64,000 nt of DNA. Source: Stictocephala bisonia (lineage: Eukaryota > Arthropoda > Insecta > Hemiptera > Membracidae). Positions 21,031-32,592 of this stretch are shown here, one piece after another. The notes under the pieces are model-generated. The model was not told where the DNA came from and made no database searches. It saw only the letters and a list, made by a program, of their open reading frames with translations. The translations under genes were made by a program, and so were the position numbers. How positions within the stretch are numbered: position 1 is the stretch's first letter; each line of letters starts with the position of its first letter. The stretch spans positions 124,001-188,000 of the forward strand of contig JAQJVL010000543.1 in the NCBI GenBank assembly GCA_035578905.1, written 5' to 3'.

Positions 21031-23079
21031 CTGGAACCAAGAGACAACTGAACCGATATCGTAACATGTATTAGCTAAGTTTGAGTATTTGTTTTGGGAT
21101 GATGATGAGTGTGCAATTGTCAAGTATAATTTTAACTAAAATGTGACAAAATTTTTTGTTTTTATTTATTTTACTAGGTATTCATTTATACGAATATTTA
21201 AATATATAACTATACAAACATTTTATCTTATTATTTTATTTGAGCTATTCAAAAGAACACGAAACACTATCAACTCTTGAATCCAGAAACATACGAGTAC
21301 TTGTGATTTCCTGATTGTATTCTAAGCCTTTCTAATAAAGCGTCATCAAAGAGGTCGACAAAGTTTTGTTTCAAAGATGGACAGTCTTTCGAAACTAGTT
21401 CCGATGAACTGGTTCTTACTGATCGAAAAAACTGAATTGGCTGTTGGTACAGTTAGTTGCAGTTGACACTATTAACTTTATCGTTCAGTTAGACAGATGA
21501 TTTCTATCATCGAACAGATAAAATATTTGCCAACAGTAATATTGATAAAACTTTACACATCTGTTGTTAATTGTATTTTAGTATTCAACATAAAATCCAA
21601 AGGTATTATTTTATATCTATATTTCTATTTTCAGATCTGATACATCGATGACAAGAACATGGAAACTGAAACCGACAACCTTAAAAGGTTCTGATGTTAT
21701 TTACCATTGTCGTGATGTTATTAAGTACAACACTATTTTGTGTTAATACACGTAATTGACGAAATACCAACTATAGCAACTCTGTTAAACCGATTTTCCA
21801 GATCGAAAAGCTTCCGAAAGAGTATAAATTGAATGAAAATAGAACTCCACTGCAACAGAAAATAGTGTCAATAATGCATTTCTGAGCCGTTAAGAGATTA
21901 TGAATTTATTTTTTCAAAATTTCGTGTCTCTCGTAGCCTTCGTGTGACTTGTTACGTACATACTAATTGATTTTGAGTACAAATTGTACTTTACAATGAG
22001 ATTTAAAACGCTATTCACGCTACATAAACGTGATAAAAAGGCTCACCATATTCCTTCCTTATATACAAGAACTAAAGATCTATCTTATCCACCCTAAGAA
22101 CAAAATACGGTAGAAAAGGGGGAGAGGTAAATCACCCTTATTTACGTACGAGTCATATCGACTCTCCTATAAGGGGAAGATTCCCCTCTCTAGATCGACA
22201 CACTGTTTGTCTTTTACTCACAAGATCTGGGAACACTGACTCATGTATAAATACGGGTAGTAGAGATACTGACAAGGATAGGGATGGCAACTATTTTAAA
22301 TATATCGATGTATCGCAAACCAAATATCGATCTATCGATAATATCGAAAGAAAAATATCGATATATCAGATAACTGATGTATCGAACTGTAAATGATTTA
22401 TCTGTTAACAATTATGCACTAACTCTTTTATGTCATGACCAAAAATATACTCATGTTTTGCGGTCACTATTTAGAATAACCTACTGAATGTAAAAATTGA
22501 ATTCATTTAGGGCCTATGTACACGGAACAAGTTGTGGCCTGTGGAGTAGAGCGAAAAAAAAAAAAAATCAAAATAAGAATAATTATGACTCTAATTAATA
22601 TGTTAATTACAAAAAATGTAATAACATTGTAATTTTTGTTTTTCACGCTTAAAAAATGGTATTAGGTTTCTTATAAACACCAATGATTAAACAAATTAAC
22701 TCACTAAACCTACTTCCAATATTAGTAGGGTAAAAAAAAAGAACAGTTTGGAAATCAATTTTTCTCTTTGTCTGTTTCATTTTTCCGTACTAAATAAAGT
22801 TACTTTATTATTTCAATAAAGTAACTTTATGTTTTGTACGCATAAGGGGCCATTTGAATGTGTTTTTTAATCGATAAGTTTTTGAGGAGGACAATAGCGT
22901 CAATATTAGTAATATGATACATAGGCCTAAAATATCCATATGGCCGATATTATCGAAAGATAATATCAATAGTCATATATCTATATATAGTAACATATTT
23001 ATCGATATTTATGATATATCGATACATCGTTGCCATCCCTACTCAAGGGAGTAAGTTCTTCACAAGCACTAAATCTTAC
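21031..23079 (-). other. Intron between coding exons 1 and 2
   Basis: A 2,049-bp intron with donor GTAAGA at 23,079 and acceptor AG at 21,032-21,031. Beside the CGATAT-rich element at its 5' end, 21,130-22,275 is AT-rich with nothing recognised. Confidence 0.75.
22279..23041. mobile_element. CGATAT-rich TIR element, copy 2, 763 bp
   Basis: Left TAGGGATGGCAAC...ATATATCGATGTATCG; right CGATACATCGTTGCCATCCCTA. The termini are inverted. The middle shares long blocks with copy 1 (CACTATTTAGAATA.CCTA.TGAATGTAAAAATTGAAT). The flanks are only weakly similar (GACAAGGA / CTCAAGGG), so an 8-bp TSD is not proven. It sits 38 bp inside the intron after the signal-peptide exon. A nested perfect hairpin (ATAAAGTTACTTTATT and complement) is at about 22,793-22,831. 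Confidence 0.75.
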
Positions 23080-23286
23080 CTGGAACCTAGGCTGCACCGT
23101 TTGCTGGAGGGAGGGTACGAAGGGTTGGGGCTTGGGTGTGGGCCGGATGGGCCCCAACCCTCCTGTGTAGTAGGGCTGGGTCTGCCTCTTGTCTCGGTCC
23201 TCGGGTTCCTCTGCCGTCGTGGGGTCCTGGGCACGGACACTCGCCAGGGTGGCCAACAGTCCACACACCACCACGGTCACTCGCAT
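23080..23286 (-). CDS. Secreted CPAP1-like chitin-binding protein, coding exon 1 (signal peptide; residues 1-69)
   Basis: This is the first coding exon of a predicted 357-residue extracellular protein with one CBM14/peritrophin-A domain (CPAP1 type). Such proteins are known to bind chitin in insect cuticle. It begins with a signal peptide (MRVTVVVCGLLATLASVRAQ, cleavage likely near residue 19-20). A short acidic propeptide and a furin-like R31-D-K-R34 site followed by Gln come next, then a Pro-rich arm with PTPKPQ. A tract reading TTTCACTGTCGTCCTGTTGTTCCAG ends one base before the ATG, so this is an internal exon with its 5' UTR elsewhere. The exon ends CAG/GTAAGA after codon 69, phase 0. A CGATAT-rich TIR element ends only 38 bp beyond the donor. 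Family is assigned from the whole spliced protein; no specific orthologue is claimed. Confidence 0.85.
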
Positions 23287-24837
23287 CCTGGAACAACAGG
23301 ACGACAGTGAAACATGGCCAAGAGAACGAACACAGACTCACCGTGGCCTTAATACATTAATAGTCTATGTATTTGGGGCCCCACATGAAATGTATCTTGC
23401 AAGGAAGACGATAGAACATCTCGGTCAGATCCATTTTAAAGCTTAAAGGTGGGGAAAATATCAGAAATTTAATCAATAACCGACGCTCCAACGTTCCACA
23501 CCATTGGCCCTAAAAGATCTGTAGGAGTTTTATTGATAAATATAAGAGCTACTTATGGTTATGGTGTTATGCTGGAGAAAAATTGCGTATTTTTAGTGTA
23601 GTAAAGGAATGATCTGTAATATAATTTGAGTGTTCGACAATTTGAGAGAACAGACAGGTTTTTATGGAAATGTGTCTGGAATCCCACAAGGGACAATGCT
23701 GTTAGTTCCCACCTGACAGTAAAGTGTTTTACGCCGTGCAAAATCAAAATGTGAAATTTGTTAAAAAATAGTATTTTTATTTTGTTTGTAACTTAATAAG
23801 TTAATTCTAATTGTAGAAGAAAAACTATAAGAATAAAAAATGTACACAACAAAATTATTGCTGTTATTATTAAGAAATTAAAAAAGTCATAAAAACCACT
23901 TTTTTTTCTCGACTTTTGAACCCTATCGTTTATACCTTCATATTAGGGGTAAAACTCTTAATTGTGTAAAACAGCATAAATAACGATTATACTTTATATT
24001 TTTTGCAAAGTAATTACATTTTCGTACAGTTTAAATTTTTTGCGAAATCATTTTTTTGTGGAAATTTTATAACTTTCGGAAAACCACTAAAATGAAATGA
24101 TGGTTTAAAGAAATAAGTAAACTTCCAATTAAGCTTCCAAATGGCGTTAGCATTTTCGATATCTATTAATCAGGCAAGCCAAGGGACTTTTTCAAAATGT
24201 AGTTTATTTATTTATTTTTATTATAAACATTAAAAATAACTCCGAAACATTTTTACGAAAAAAAATCAAAATAGAAGGTTGCAATTACTCCAAAATACGC
24301 TGAGTTTTGAACCAAAAATATGGTTACGAAGCTTATGAGAAATAACCGGTCAAAATTGGCCATTATATACAATAATTTAAAAAGTATTGGAGTTGTAGTT
24401 GTAAAATATTTTGCATTGATACCATGCGAAAAATAAACGGGTCACGTAATATTTAACCACCGAGCTGTGAGAAAATGTTAAACTAGGAAGCTCTCAAGTG
24501 AAGGCTTCAGGGGCTGTCACTGTTGTATAACCCACTACGCTCATGACGCATGGAAACAAAAACTGACAAGCAGAAAAATCAAACAAAGCAATTACCTCGG
24601 TGTCCAGTATGGGACGTATACATAGGCTATTTAATGTCAACCCAAACCGCCGTGTAAAAGAGCTGCTGTCATGGTCCGCGGGCGACCGAAGAAAAGCGGA
24701 CTTTCCCCGCCGAACGTTATGTGCGCTGAACCGTCCCATGAACACGTGCCACCGGCTGATTGTGGGTAAAAACGGCTTTTTGTCAATTTTACCGATCGAC
24801 TTTCTCGATTACCAATTGCGGTTTGTGTTGTATAAAT

Positions 24838-24948
24838 GGTGAGGTGTCCGTTGACAGTTGTTTGGTGAGGTGTCCGTTGACAGTTATTTGGTGAGGTGTC
24901 CGTTGACAGTTGTTTGGTGAGGTGTCCGTTGACAGTTATTTGGTGAGG
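24838..24948 (+). repeat. 26-bp minisatellite, 4.3 units
   Basis: The unit GGTGAGGTGTCCGTTGACAG TTRTTT starts at 24838, 24864, 24890 and 24916, with a partial at 24942. Units alternate TTGTTT and TTATTT. Confidence 0.95.
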
Positions 24949-25884
24949 ATTCAATATACACGTTAACTTCTCAGTGAAAGAAAACTGAACCTTGAACATC
25001 CATGGAACGTAGCAAGAAGAGAAAATTTGGCTCTCGAAGGATTTCATTGCCAGTGTTTTGAAGAACAAATTTAGAGTGATCATTTTTCACCCTTTATCAA
25101 TATCTGCAGATTATATGTATTCTGGCACCTAGGGTTGATATAATGCACAACTCATTATTGATAATTAAAACAAAATTAATGATTCTTACCAGCTTAAACT
25201 TATTACAAAGTTTTCTTGACCCACACTTTTTTAATTTCAATATTTATTTTTCCCTAATAGTAACTATTTCTATATTATAGCTACTTTAATTGGTTTTATT
25301 GTTAATTTATTTTAGTTTACATATTTTATTACAGTCATTAATTCTTTTTATAGTGATTTTGTTATATTAGTTTATTACATGATATTTACCTTCCTAAAAT
25401 ATACTGTCATATTGTTGTTAATTTATCGGCCATTGTTATTGATTTAATTTATTGCTTGTAGTTACTGTTACGTCCTGTTTGTTTGTAATATTATTACTGT
25501 AAATATATAAAATTTTATGTGGATATCATTGTTAAAAACTATTACAACAGACGTATGAAAATGCATCTTTTTATAAGTTTATATTATTTAACTGGTTTTC
25601 GGCTGTTGTTAAATTGATTATCATAAAACGTTTACTTTAAATTGTATCAGTTTTTTAATACTATTTGAGTTTGACATTAGTTTTTGCTGTAACGAGGTTC
25701 TATAATAAACATTTTCTATTTGATATTCTTGTCAAAGACTTATGAGTTTAATTTTACTATTATAACAAAAATTAAAACGTTAATTTACAAATATCACAGT
25801 CAAATGTTAACAAGTAGATTATTCTTAGTAGAACAATATCCATTTATTATTCATTATTCACTCATTATTCATTTGTAAAAAACC

Positions 25885-26235
25885 GATCGTAGAGATATAG
25901 GCGAATGTGAGGGGTGAATGCGCGTGATGAGTGTACATGAACGAGTGTAGTCATTGTTACCAACTGAAGTCAAAAGGTCCTTAGAAAGACTATTTGTTAA
26001 TAGCCCAATAGCCAGGGAAACTATGGGACCTAGAGCTTTACGTGGAATCCGAACCACGTAGTGTTGATCTGATTTTCAGATAACTGACAAGGCTAACACT
26101 CAGTTCTCTTCCGTAAACAACATCTTATCCTTGACTACCACTCAACATGGACAACTCAGACTTCACTAGTAATGTCCACGTCGATGGCAACTATTGAGCG
26201 GACGCCATGTCGGTACTAAGAGGACTGAGGATATC
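25885..26235 (-). mobile_element. Type A SINE, near full length
   Basis: On plus it opens CCGATCGTAGAGATATAGGC GAATGTGAGG. It continues through AATAGCCCAATAGCCAGGGA, CGAACCACGTAGTGTTGATC, CACTAGTAATGTCCACGTCG and GGTACTAAGAGGACTGAGG. Same sense as the host gene. Confidence 0.7.
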
Positions 26236-27129
26236 TGACTCGATATCCATAGCTAGTAAGGTACACATGGACATATAAACAAACATTATTTCTTAACTCA
26301 AAAAGTTAGTCGGTGATTATAAAACTTACCCATCAATAAACTATATTTTTCGATCGATATATGCTAAGTTTTAAAATGGTTCATTCAGTATCGACAAATC
26401 AATGTAGGGATGAAGATGAATGAAGAGTATATAATGCGGTGAACCTACATAACAACGATGTCTCATTACTTTCGTGACTAATCAGCGAGTGGACGTTGGA
26501 GTAGATAAGGAGTAATTGAAAGTATAACTTGATAAGACCGAGTGCTCCTTAGAAAGTCACACTTATCATCCTTGGTGCTCTCACTGGACCGTACATGTAT
26601 GAAAGTTGCTTTCTAAAAATGTAACTGAAAACGAAGCAAGCAGAACTCAATTGTTTTGGTGACATCCGAGTTTTACAGTGAAACTGAAATTAGTTTGACA
26701 ATTTTCACATGTAGAGAAACTCAGTAGGCCAAGCAGCCCCACGGTACTGCTGACTCAGCACAACAATGATGTCAGCATGCTGACTCTACGACTCTCTGGT
26801 GACATCCGTTTAATAAGACAAGATGACTAGAAAGTAGACTTGTGGATTGGAAAACAAGGGTCTAGAGAATATATCTCTGCACGTATAAGAAAAAAAGTAG
26901 TACACTGTTTATGTGCTAGAAAGTATAGAATATATACGACTCAGAACGTAGGTGAGTGATGCTGATCTTGTTGAAGCAATTGATGTACGTGTGTTTAGAA
27001 AGCTTTGGGAACAAGTTAGTTGTGATGAGGAAAGAATAGTTACCACTTATATAGCAATTATCTGTCGTCCGCAAACTGATACTGTAGAGGTGTGAAAGGT
27101 TTGGAGTTCAAACAATTGAGAACTTAATG

Positions 27130-27960
27130 ATACCTTATCGGAGAGAAAATTTACGTATGGAAGAAAGTTTTCCCTTTGGAAAGATGCATTGTTTAGGAAA
27201 CGATACATCGAATGCGTCGAGAAAGGTGTGGGAGTTGAGTTGAAATAGAACGATGTTATCTGAAAAGAGAATATCAGTTCTCGATTCCTGTACTATTTTC
27301 TTGTAGTATCTTGTCAAGGATAATATCTAAACTGTTTATTAATTGATTGATCGAATATGTTGATAAAGGTGAGGAAGTGAGTCGTGGAGGACGATCTTAT
27401 GTGAAGATTTTATCTCTCAGCTCACAGGACATCGATTACTTGAATTATAAATATATATAAATAATATATAAATAAATATTGAATTATAAAATATTATAAA
27501 TATTTTGTCGAGAATAATATCTGCATTGCTTATGGTAGATGTATCTAATTTGTTGAGGAGTGTGTGGAAGTGACTTACAGAGATCGATATTAGCTGAAGA
27601 GATGGGAGAAAATGGACATCGATCCCTAGTATATTTCCTTGTAATATCTTGGTGAAGATAACAACTGCATTGTTTGTCGTACGATATATAGAATATTTTG
27701 ACAGAGGTGTAAAAGTGAGTTGTGTTGAATGATTTTATCTGAAGTGATGGGAGTACATCGTACATCTATCCTTAGTATATTTACTTGTAGTATTTTGCAG
27801 AAAAAATAACCTGGATTTATGGAACGGTATTTCGGATATATCGACAAAGGAGTAGAAGTAGAGTTGAGGAGAACGATCTTATTCTAAGAGATATCTCCTT
27901 ACTCCAGATGGGAGCACCCCAGACATCTATCTGGAGTATTTTCTCTTCCAAAATCGAAAT
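27130..27960. repeat. Degenerate tandem array, period about 140-200 bp
   Basis: The block GTAGTATYTTG...AATAATATCTGCATTGYTTAT followed by GGTGWGGAAGTGAGT and ACGATCTTATCTGAAG recurs near 27,305, 27,505, 27,645 and 27,785. Identity is low. The longer second spacing is caused by an AT-rich insertion at about 27,445-27,500. The array is old; short minus-strand open frames over it are by-products. Confidence 0.6.
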
Positions 27961-29039
27961 ATATGGACACTGAATGTCTCTTGGACCTGTGTTAGACCTG
28001 GAACTTGATATACCCCCCCCCCCTTGTGTACATGAGGGCTGCACCTATCATTAATCCGTACGTGAATTTTTCCTCTAACACCACACCGTAGTTATTTATT
28101 ACCAATGACGTAACCGCCCTGAAGCTGTTACTTTCTCCGGCCTCCGCAGGTGTCTGGGCTTCAGCCTGAGAAAGCTGACTTTGATTGTGATCGTGACAAC
28201 CCCATCAGAGGTGACAAAATAGTTGAGACACAGCGGGGACCTTCCTCCTGCCAGTGGGTTAAATAATACCCTTTCATTAGGAAGAATTCCGGACTGAGAC
28301 ACTTTCTGTAATGTAAGCTGAGGGGTGCCTTAGTCGAAACTGGCACTTATTGATGTTTACGTTTTGGTGGTTTAAAAGTGTATCAATACACTTGCTCATC
28401 TCGAAGGTAGCTCTTAACAGTAACGTTGTTTTGTGGGCAACTTTGTATATTCACTTAAAACACAGTTTCATGTACATACCTAGAACTTATAATATTTTTA
28501 CTATTTTTTAGACAGTACTTTATAATCAATACAATTACTATAACAGCCTTTTTTTCTGACGTCACACTGTACAAGGAAACAAAATATAAAGGTAATTGAA
28601 AAATGTTATTGCTCATGATGATGAATTTACTAGATTTTTTTATAATAACATCATAATAAAGATACTTTTTAATTTTTTACGGTTCATAAGCTAACCTAAA
28701 CATTTAGATAGTGTTTCATGGGTAACTGCAGACTGTGATATTACATTTATTATTTAATTTATGAAGTAATTTGGGCTTAATTATTTTAATTGAAAGTTTG
28801 GTGATTATTTAATCCTACAAAGTAATTTGTACGAGAAATGACAGTATGTAGCCTAAGTGATACTGGTTTATTTCCCAAACAATTACCTGAAGTAATTAGG
28901 CCTGCATCAGATCAATCAAGTTGTAAAATATTACAAATTATCGACACATTTCACTATAACCATTGTAAAAAAATTGACTTTGTATTTTTTTTTCAGAATT
29001 CTACTATTTCCAATCAACGCAGTATTTCACGCTTTATTT

Positions 29040-29042
<3 letters not shown>

Positions 29043-29101
<59 letters not shown>
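29043..29101 (+). repeat. 59-bp poly(A) tract
   Basis: An uninterrupted run of A after TTTGGT. No retroposed sequence is recognised upstream. The length may be imprecise because of sequencing slippage. Confidence 0.95.
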
Positions 29102-29102
<1 letters not shown>

Positions 29103-30437
29103 GAAATTATCTAAGGAACCAACCGTTTATACGTGTAAAGACGTGGATTACTTGATTTCTCAGCACGTACTAGTGCTATTAGTAAAACACATTTTATTCT
29201 TAGCATTACGTCAGTGTTATCACAGTTAGGAAAGAACGAAAACAATGTTTGTTACAGTCGTACTCCTAATTAGGATTTCTCGTCAGTTGACGATGTTTTG
29301 GTAACCGAGAATCATGACCACTTTCTCTCTAACCAGATTACGTAAACAAAGCTAAATGCGGTTAGAAACGTTTATAAGAAATTTTCCAAGCTAAACAACA
29401 AGTATTAACCGTAATACTGAGCCACACCAACACATTTTATCCTTACAACTGTTTCAGGAGTTAAATAAAAAATAGTTATGAGTGCTGAAACTATTAATAC
29501 ATATGTTATTTTATCTTGACGAGTTTATACTTAAGTACAATAGAATAACACATAATATTCAACACTCAAAGGACCGTTTCTTTGTTATCTGTGAAAAGTA
29601 GATTATCATAAAAAATGTGATTGCACATTAAAATGAAAAATGTGCATGTTGCATCAAACGTTTACCATTTAACATTTCTTACCGCACGACAACATAATTT
29701 AAGGTTTTGTAAAATATTGAATTAAAACGAGGCGAAAAAAACAGTAATTAACTTTGTGTGTAATTTAATAATTATAGCATTGCAACAAAAACAAATTATA
29801 GCATTTCCAAAAATTTATGATTATACCTGAGTATCGTTTGCAATATCACGAAATTGTCTAATTGAAGTCAATATAAAAATCGCTGCATATCTTTTTTTCA
29901 TAGTACAATGCCATATATTTTTTCATAGCACTCACCATCTTGGTCTTTGTCTTAGGGCTCGTTTTGCTTTTGCACAATTTTTAAAAACCTATCGAACATT
30001 TCTTTGTCATTACAGAGTATCTACCATTTGCAGGTAACTGGATGGATACCTTGTATTCTATACACAAATAACTAATGTTTGTAAAAAATGAGTGTTGTAG
30101 TAACTCCAATTTATTCGAAAGGAATTTGTATATGCACATTGTATAGGGCACCTAGAAGTATGTATGTGCGAGTGGGTTGAATGAATCGAACAGAAAGTGT
30201 ACGATTTTTTGGTTTGTCCGGACAAAAATGATTTATGTATTAGTTTTGAAGACTTCTTATATCTTCAATATAAGATAAAAATAAAATAAAAAATACATTA
30301 TCTTTTTATTATTTTTATAATCAATTATTGTTATGGTATATAATAATTTGTTAATTAAAAACTAACTTCAAGTTCTTAAAATGAAACTTAAGTAGCAGAA
30401 TACTTTAGACGATTAGTCATGCATTTGTTTTTTATTA

Positions 30438-30764
30438 GACACAATATTAGCCACTTGGGTTAGAAACACAATATTAGCCAGTTGGGTCAGAAACACAATA
30501 TTAGCCAGTTGGGTCAGAAACACAATATTAGCCAGTTGGGTCAGAAACACAATATCAGCCAGTTGGGTCAGAAACACAATATTAGCCAGTTGGGTCAGAA
30601 ACACAATATTAGCCAGTTGGGTCAGAAACACAACATTAGCCAGTTGGGTCAGAAACACAATAATAGCCAGTTGGGTCAGAAACATAATATTAGCCAGTTG
30701 GGTCAGAAACACAATATTAGCCAGTTGGGTTAGAAACACAATAATAGCCAGTTGGGTCAGAAAA
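30438..30764. repeat. 27-bp minisatellite, about 12 units
   Basis: The unit GCCAGTTGGGTCAGAAACAC AATATTA repeats about twelve times with few substitutions. Because 27 is a multiple of three, both strands stay open and encode nine-residue periodic peptides (GQKHNISQL on plus, VFLTQLANI on minus). I regard it as non-coding: no splice sites, no start context and no continuing protein sequence on either side. Confidence 0.95.
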
Positions 30765-31924
30765 ATTAAATGGTTTTGTTAAGAAGTGGATATAAAGACT
30801 AAACGAGTTTACACAGTCCAACCAGTTACAGTAGTTTACACCATTTTTTCAATTAAACTTGGCTTGTAATAAGTATAATTCTCGCTCCACTTTTATTTTG
30901 TTTTTAGATAAACGAAAAATGATTTTCCCATTGAAGACCGTTAGGCCTATTTAAACACTTTCAACGTAAATATAATTGAATAACAGGCGCCATAAATACG
31001 GTTTAAAAACAAAATTAAGTAAGTAATTTTATATCAAATATAATATAATTAAAAATACCGACGGTACAGATTTAAGGGAAGGACGAAAATATTCACAAAC
31101 TCAATGTAAGTAACTAAAAATTGTATCTTTTTGAAAATATTTTGTAAAGGTTATTTTATTTAACTGTAGTATATAAAGTAAACAAAGTAGTTTAACTCTA
31201 GATTTGTATATTGTATAAATACGTGATAAAATATTCTGGAGCTAAACATGTATCTTGGAAGCACATCCACCCCTAGCTGTATAGTAGATCCCTATATCTG
31301 AATTGACTGTCGAAGTTTGAAGGCGCCGGTAAAAAATAATTGCTAAATGGTAAAGACAGACTTGAATAACTGTAGTAAAATTCAATTATATGATATAATT
31401 TTATGTGAATGCAACAATAAGTTTTAAATTTCACTAATAGTTAAGTGTTATATAATGAAATTTGTATAGCTTTTTCTTGATCAGTTTAATAATAACTAAA
31501 CATATTAATTGCAATAATAGCAACATATTGATAATTTCACCTGCAGTAGCAAAGCACATTTTATTTCTGTACTTTCAGTAGCTAATATAAACTATTTTAA
31601 TAATTCAGAATAAAATTAACTTAAACAATCATGAATTGTACGACGTATATAAATCTTAATTTTAAAATCCAGAATATTGTATATTTTTCACTATCATTGA
31701 AGAAGTACAAGGATATAAAAATTTGTTATGAAATTAAATTATAAGTAACAAAAATATAAATACACTAAAAAAATAAAAATAAGTACATACTCATAGTAAT
31801 GATTAAATGCAAAATCTAGTTTGAAATAAAAACTTGGCTTGTTTACACAAAGACAGTATTACTATAAATAATTAATCGGATAATCTATAATAGTGGTATA
31901 TATTTAAACTGGTTCTTTACTTAC

Positions 31925-31976
31925 TTTTTCCTAGTATACAGTCCGGTACTGAAACACAAACAAACACACGACAGGC
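31925..31976 (-). other. 5' UTR exon (exon 1, non-coding) of the chitin-binding protein gene
   Basis: This exon starts about 31 nt below the TATA box and ends in GGAAAAA followed directly by the consensus donor GTAAGT at 31924-31919. It has no ATG. Joined to the acceptor at 23,288 it yields AAAAAGATG, a good insect start context with A at -3, which supports the pairing. The exact transcription start is not determined. The exon could instead belong to another minus-strand transcript, but none is visible. Confidence 0.55.
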
Positions 31977-32010
31977 AGCCGGCGAGCGAGCCTATTACTC
32001 TTATATAGCC
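31970..32010 (-). promoter_or_regulatory. TATA-box core promoter of the chitin-binding protein gene
   Basis: The minus strand reads CTATATAAGAG, with TATATAAG at 32007-32000. It lies at the edge of a locally GC-rich stretch (about 32,010-32,230) that contrasts with the AT-rich surroundings. Counting about 31 bases from the TATA box puts transcription start near 31,976. A minus-strand TTTCAGTACC resembling an arthropod initiator lies further downstream (about 31,953-31,944), so the start is uncertain. An excellent splice donor (GTAAGT) follows at 31,924. Upstream the minus strand has a forkhead-like TGTTTAC and RUNX-like ACCACA words, which are only suggestive. Assignment to the chitin-binding gene is inferred: same strand, next exon downstream, and a leaderless coding exon that needs a 5' partner. 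Confidence 0.6.
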
Positions 32011-32592
32011 GCCATATTGAGGGACCATCTTATGGAGGGGATGCCAGTGAGGGAGGTAGGGGGAGGGCCACATTTGAGGTGGAAACCCGAGAAAACCGCG
32101 TGGTAAGTGGAAAGCTAACCGTAGTGAAAATTGTGAGATAACTGGAGTAAACATGTGGGCTATGACGGTGACAGTACCGCCATCATGTTTGGTGACGGTC
32201 TGTGGTGTGGTAAAACATGCTCCAGAAGACATGCCTTTGTGTAACTGACGTAACTAACTATCAGCATTAGTAGACCTAACCAACTAACTCATTAACTAGA
32301 TCTAAGAGGCTGTGGATTGCACAGGTTACAAATGTATCTTAACAAAAAAGTATAGCGCGTTGCTAGGAACACAATTAAAGTTTATAACTAGCGATTACAT
32401 TTTGGTTTGCCACTCTCTGTTTTTGAACCACGTAAAATTGTTACAAAATTGTTATAAGATATATTTTTCAATAAAAGGCACAACAATAAGAGTACTTAAT
32501 TATTCTCAAATAAAGATCAATGTACCAATTGATTAAAAACTGTAGGACGTGGAAAAAATAATTATTTTAATATAATTAACTTAGGATTTTTA
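32011..32592. other. GC-richer promoter-proximal region, then AT-rich intergenic DNA
   Basis: The segment 32,011-32,230 upstream of the TATA box has a G-rich plus strand (GGGAGGTAGGGGGAGGG) and CpGs. It is open on minus but unlikely to be coding, since it is upstream of the core promoter. After 32,240 nothing is recognised. Confidence 0.4.

Larger units (their letters stand above)
23288..31924 (-). other. First intron (5' UTR exon to signal-peptide exon)
   Basis: An intron of 8,637 bp if the UTR exon assignment is right: donor GTAAGT at 31,924, acceptor CAG ending at 23,288. It contains a 26-bp minisatellite, a type A SINE, a decayed tandem array of about 140 bp, a 59-bp poly(A) and a 27-bp minisatellite. 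Stretches 23,360-24,830, 24,950-25,880, 26,240-27,130, 27,960-29,040, 29,102-30,437 and 30,765-31,918 hold no recognised gene. The patch 24,500-24,840 is GC-richer and ends TATAAATGG on plus. Confidence 0.5.

Noticed and set aside
23011..23446. Plus-strand open frames opposite the signal-peptide exon
   Set aside because: Shadow frames of a GC-rich minus-strand exon; no start context, domain or splice logic.
24494..25083. Possible gene at 24.5-25.1 kb (open frames on both strands, TATAAATGG on plus)
   Set aside because: The frames run through the 26-bp minisatellite, show no domain, and the TATA-like word lacks an initiator or a following exon. Left as a GC-rich patch.
28099..28346. Two overlapping minus frames in a GC-richer patch
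   Set aside because: No recognised family, no splice-consistent ends and both frames equally open; unsupported as a gene.
29043..29101. Poly(A) as the tail of a processed pseudogene
   Set aside because: The preceding sequence is AT-rich and unrecognised, with no truncated gene and no target duplication seen.
30413..30739. A 108-residue minus-strand protein made of nine-residue repeats
   Set aside because: By-product of a 27-bp minisatellite; the opposite strand is equally open and there is no flanking coding sequence.
30438..30764. CRISPR-like array
   Set aside because: Contiguous tandem units without spacers, in a eukaryotic intron.
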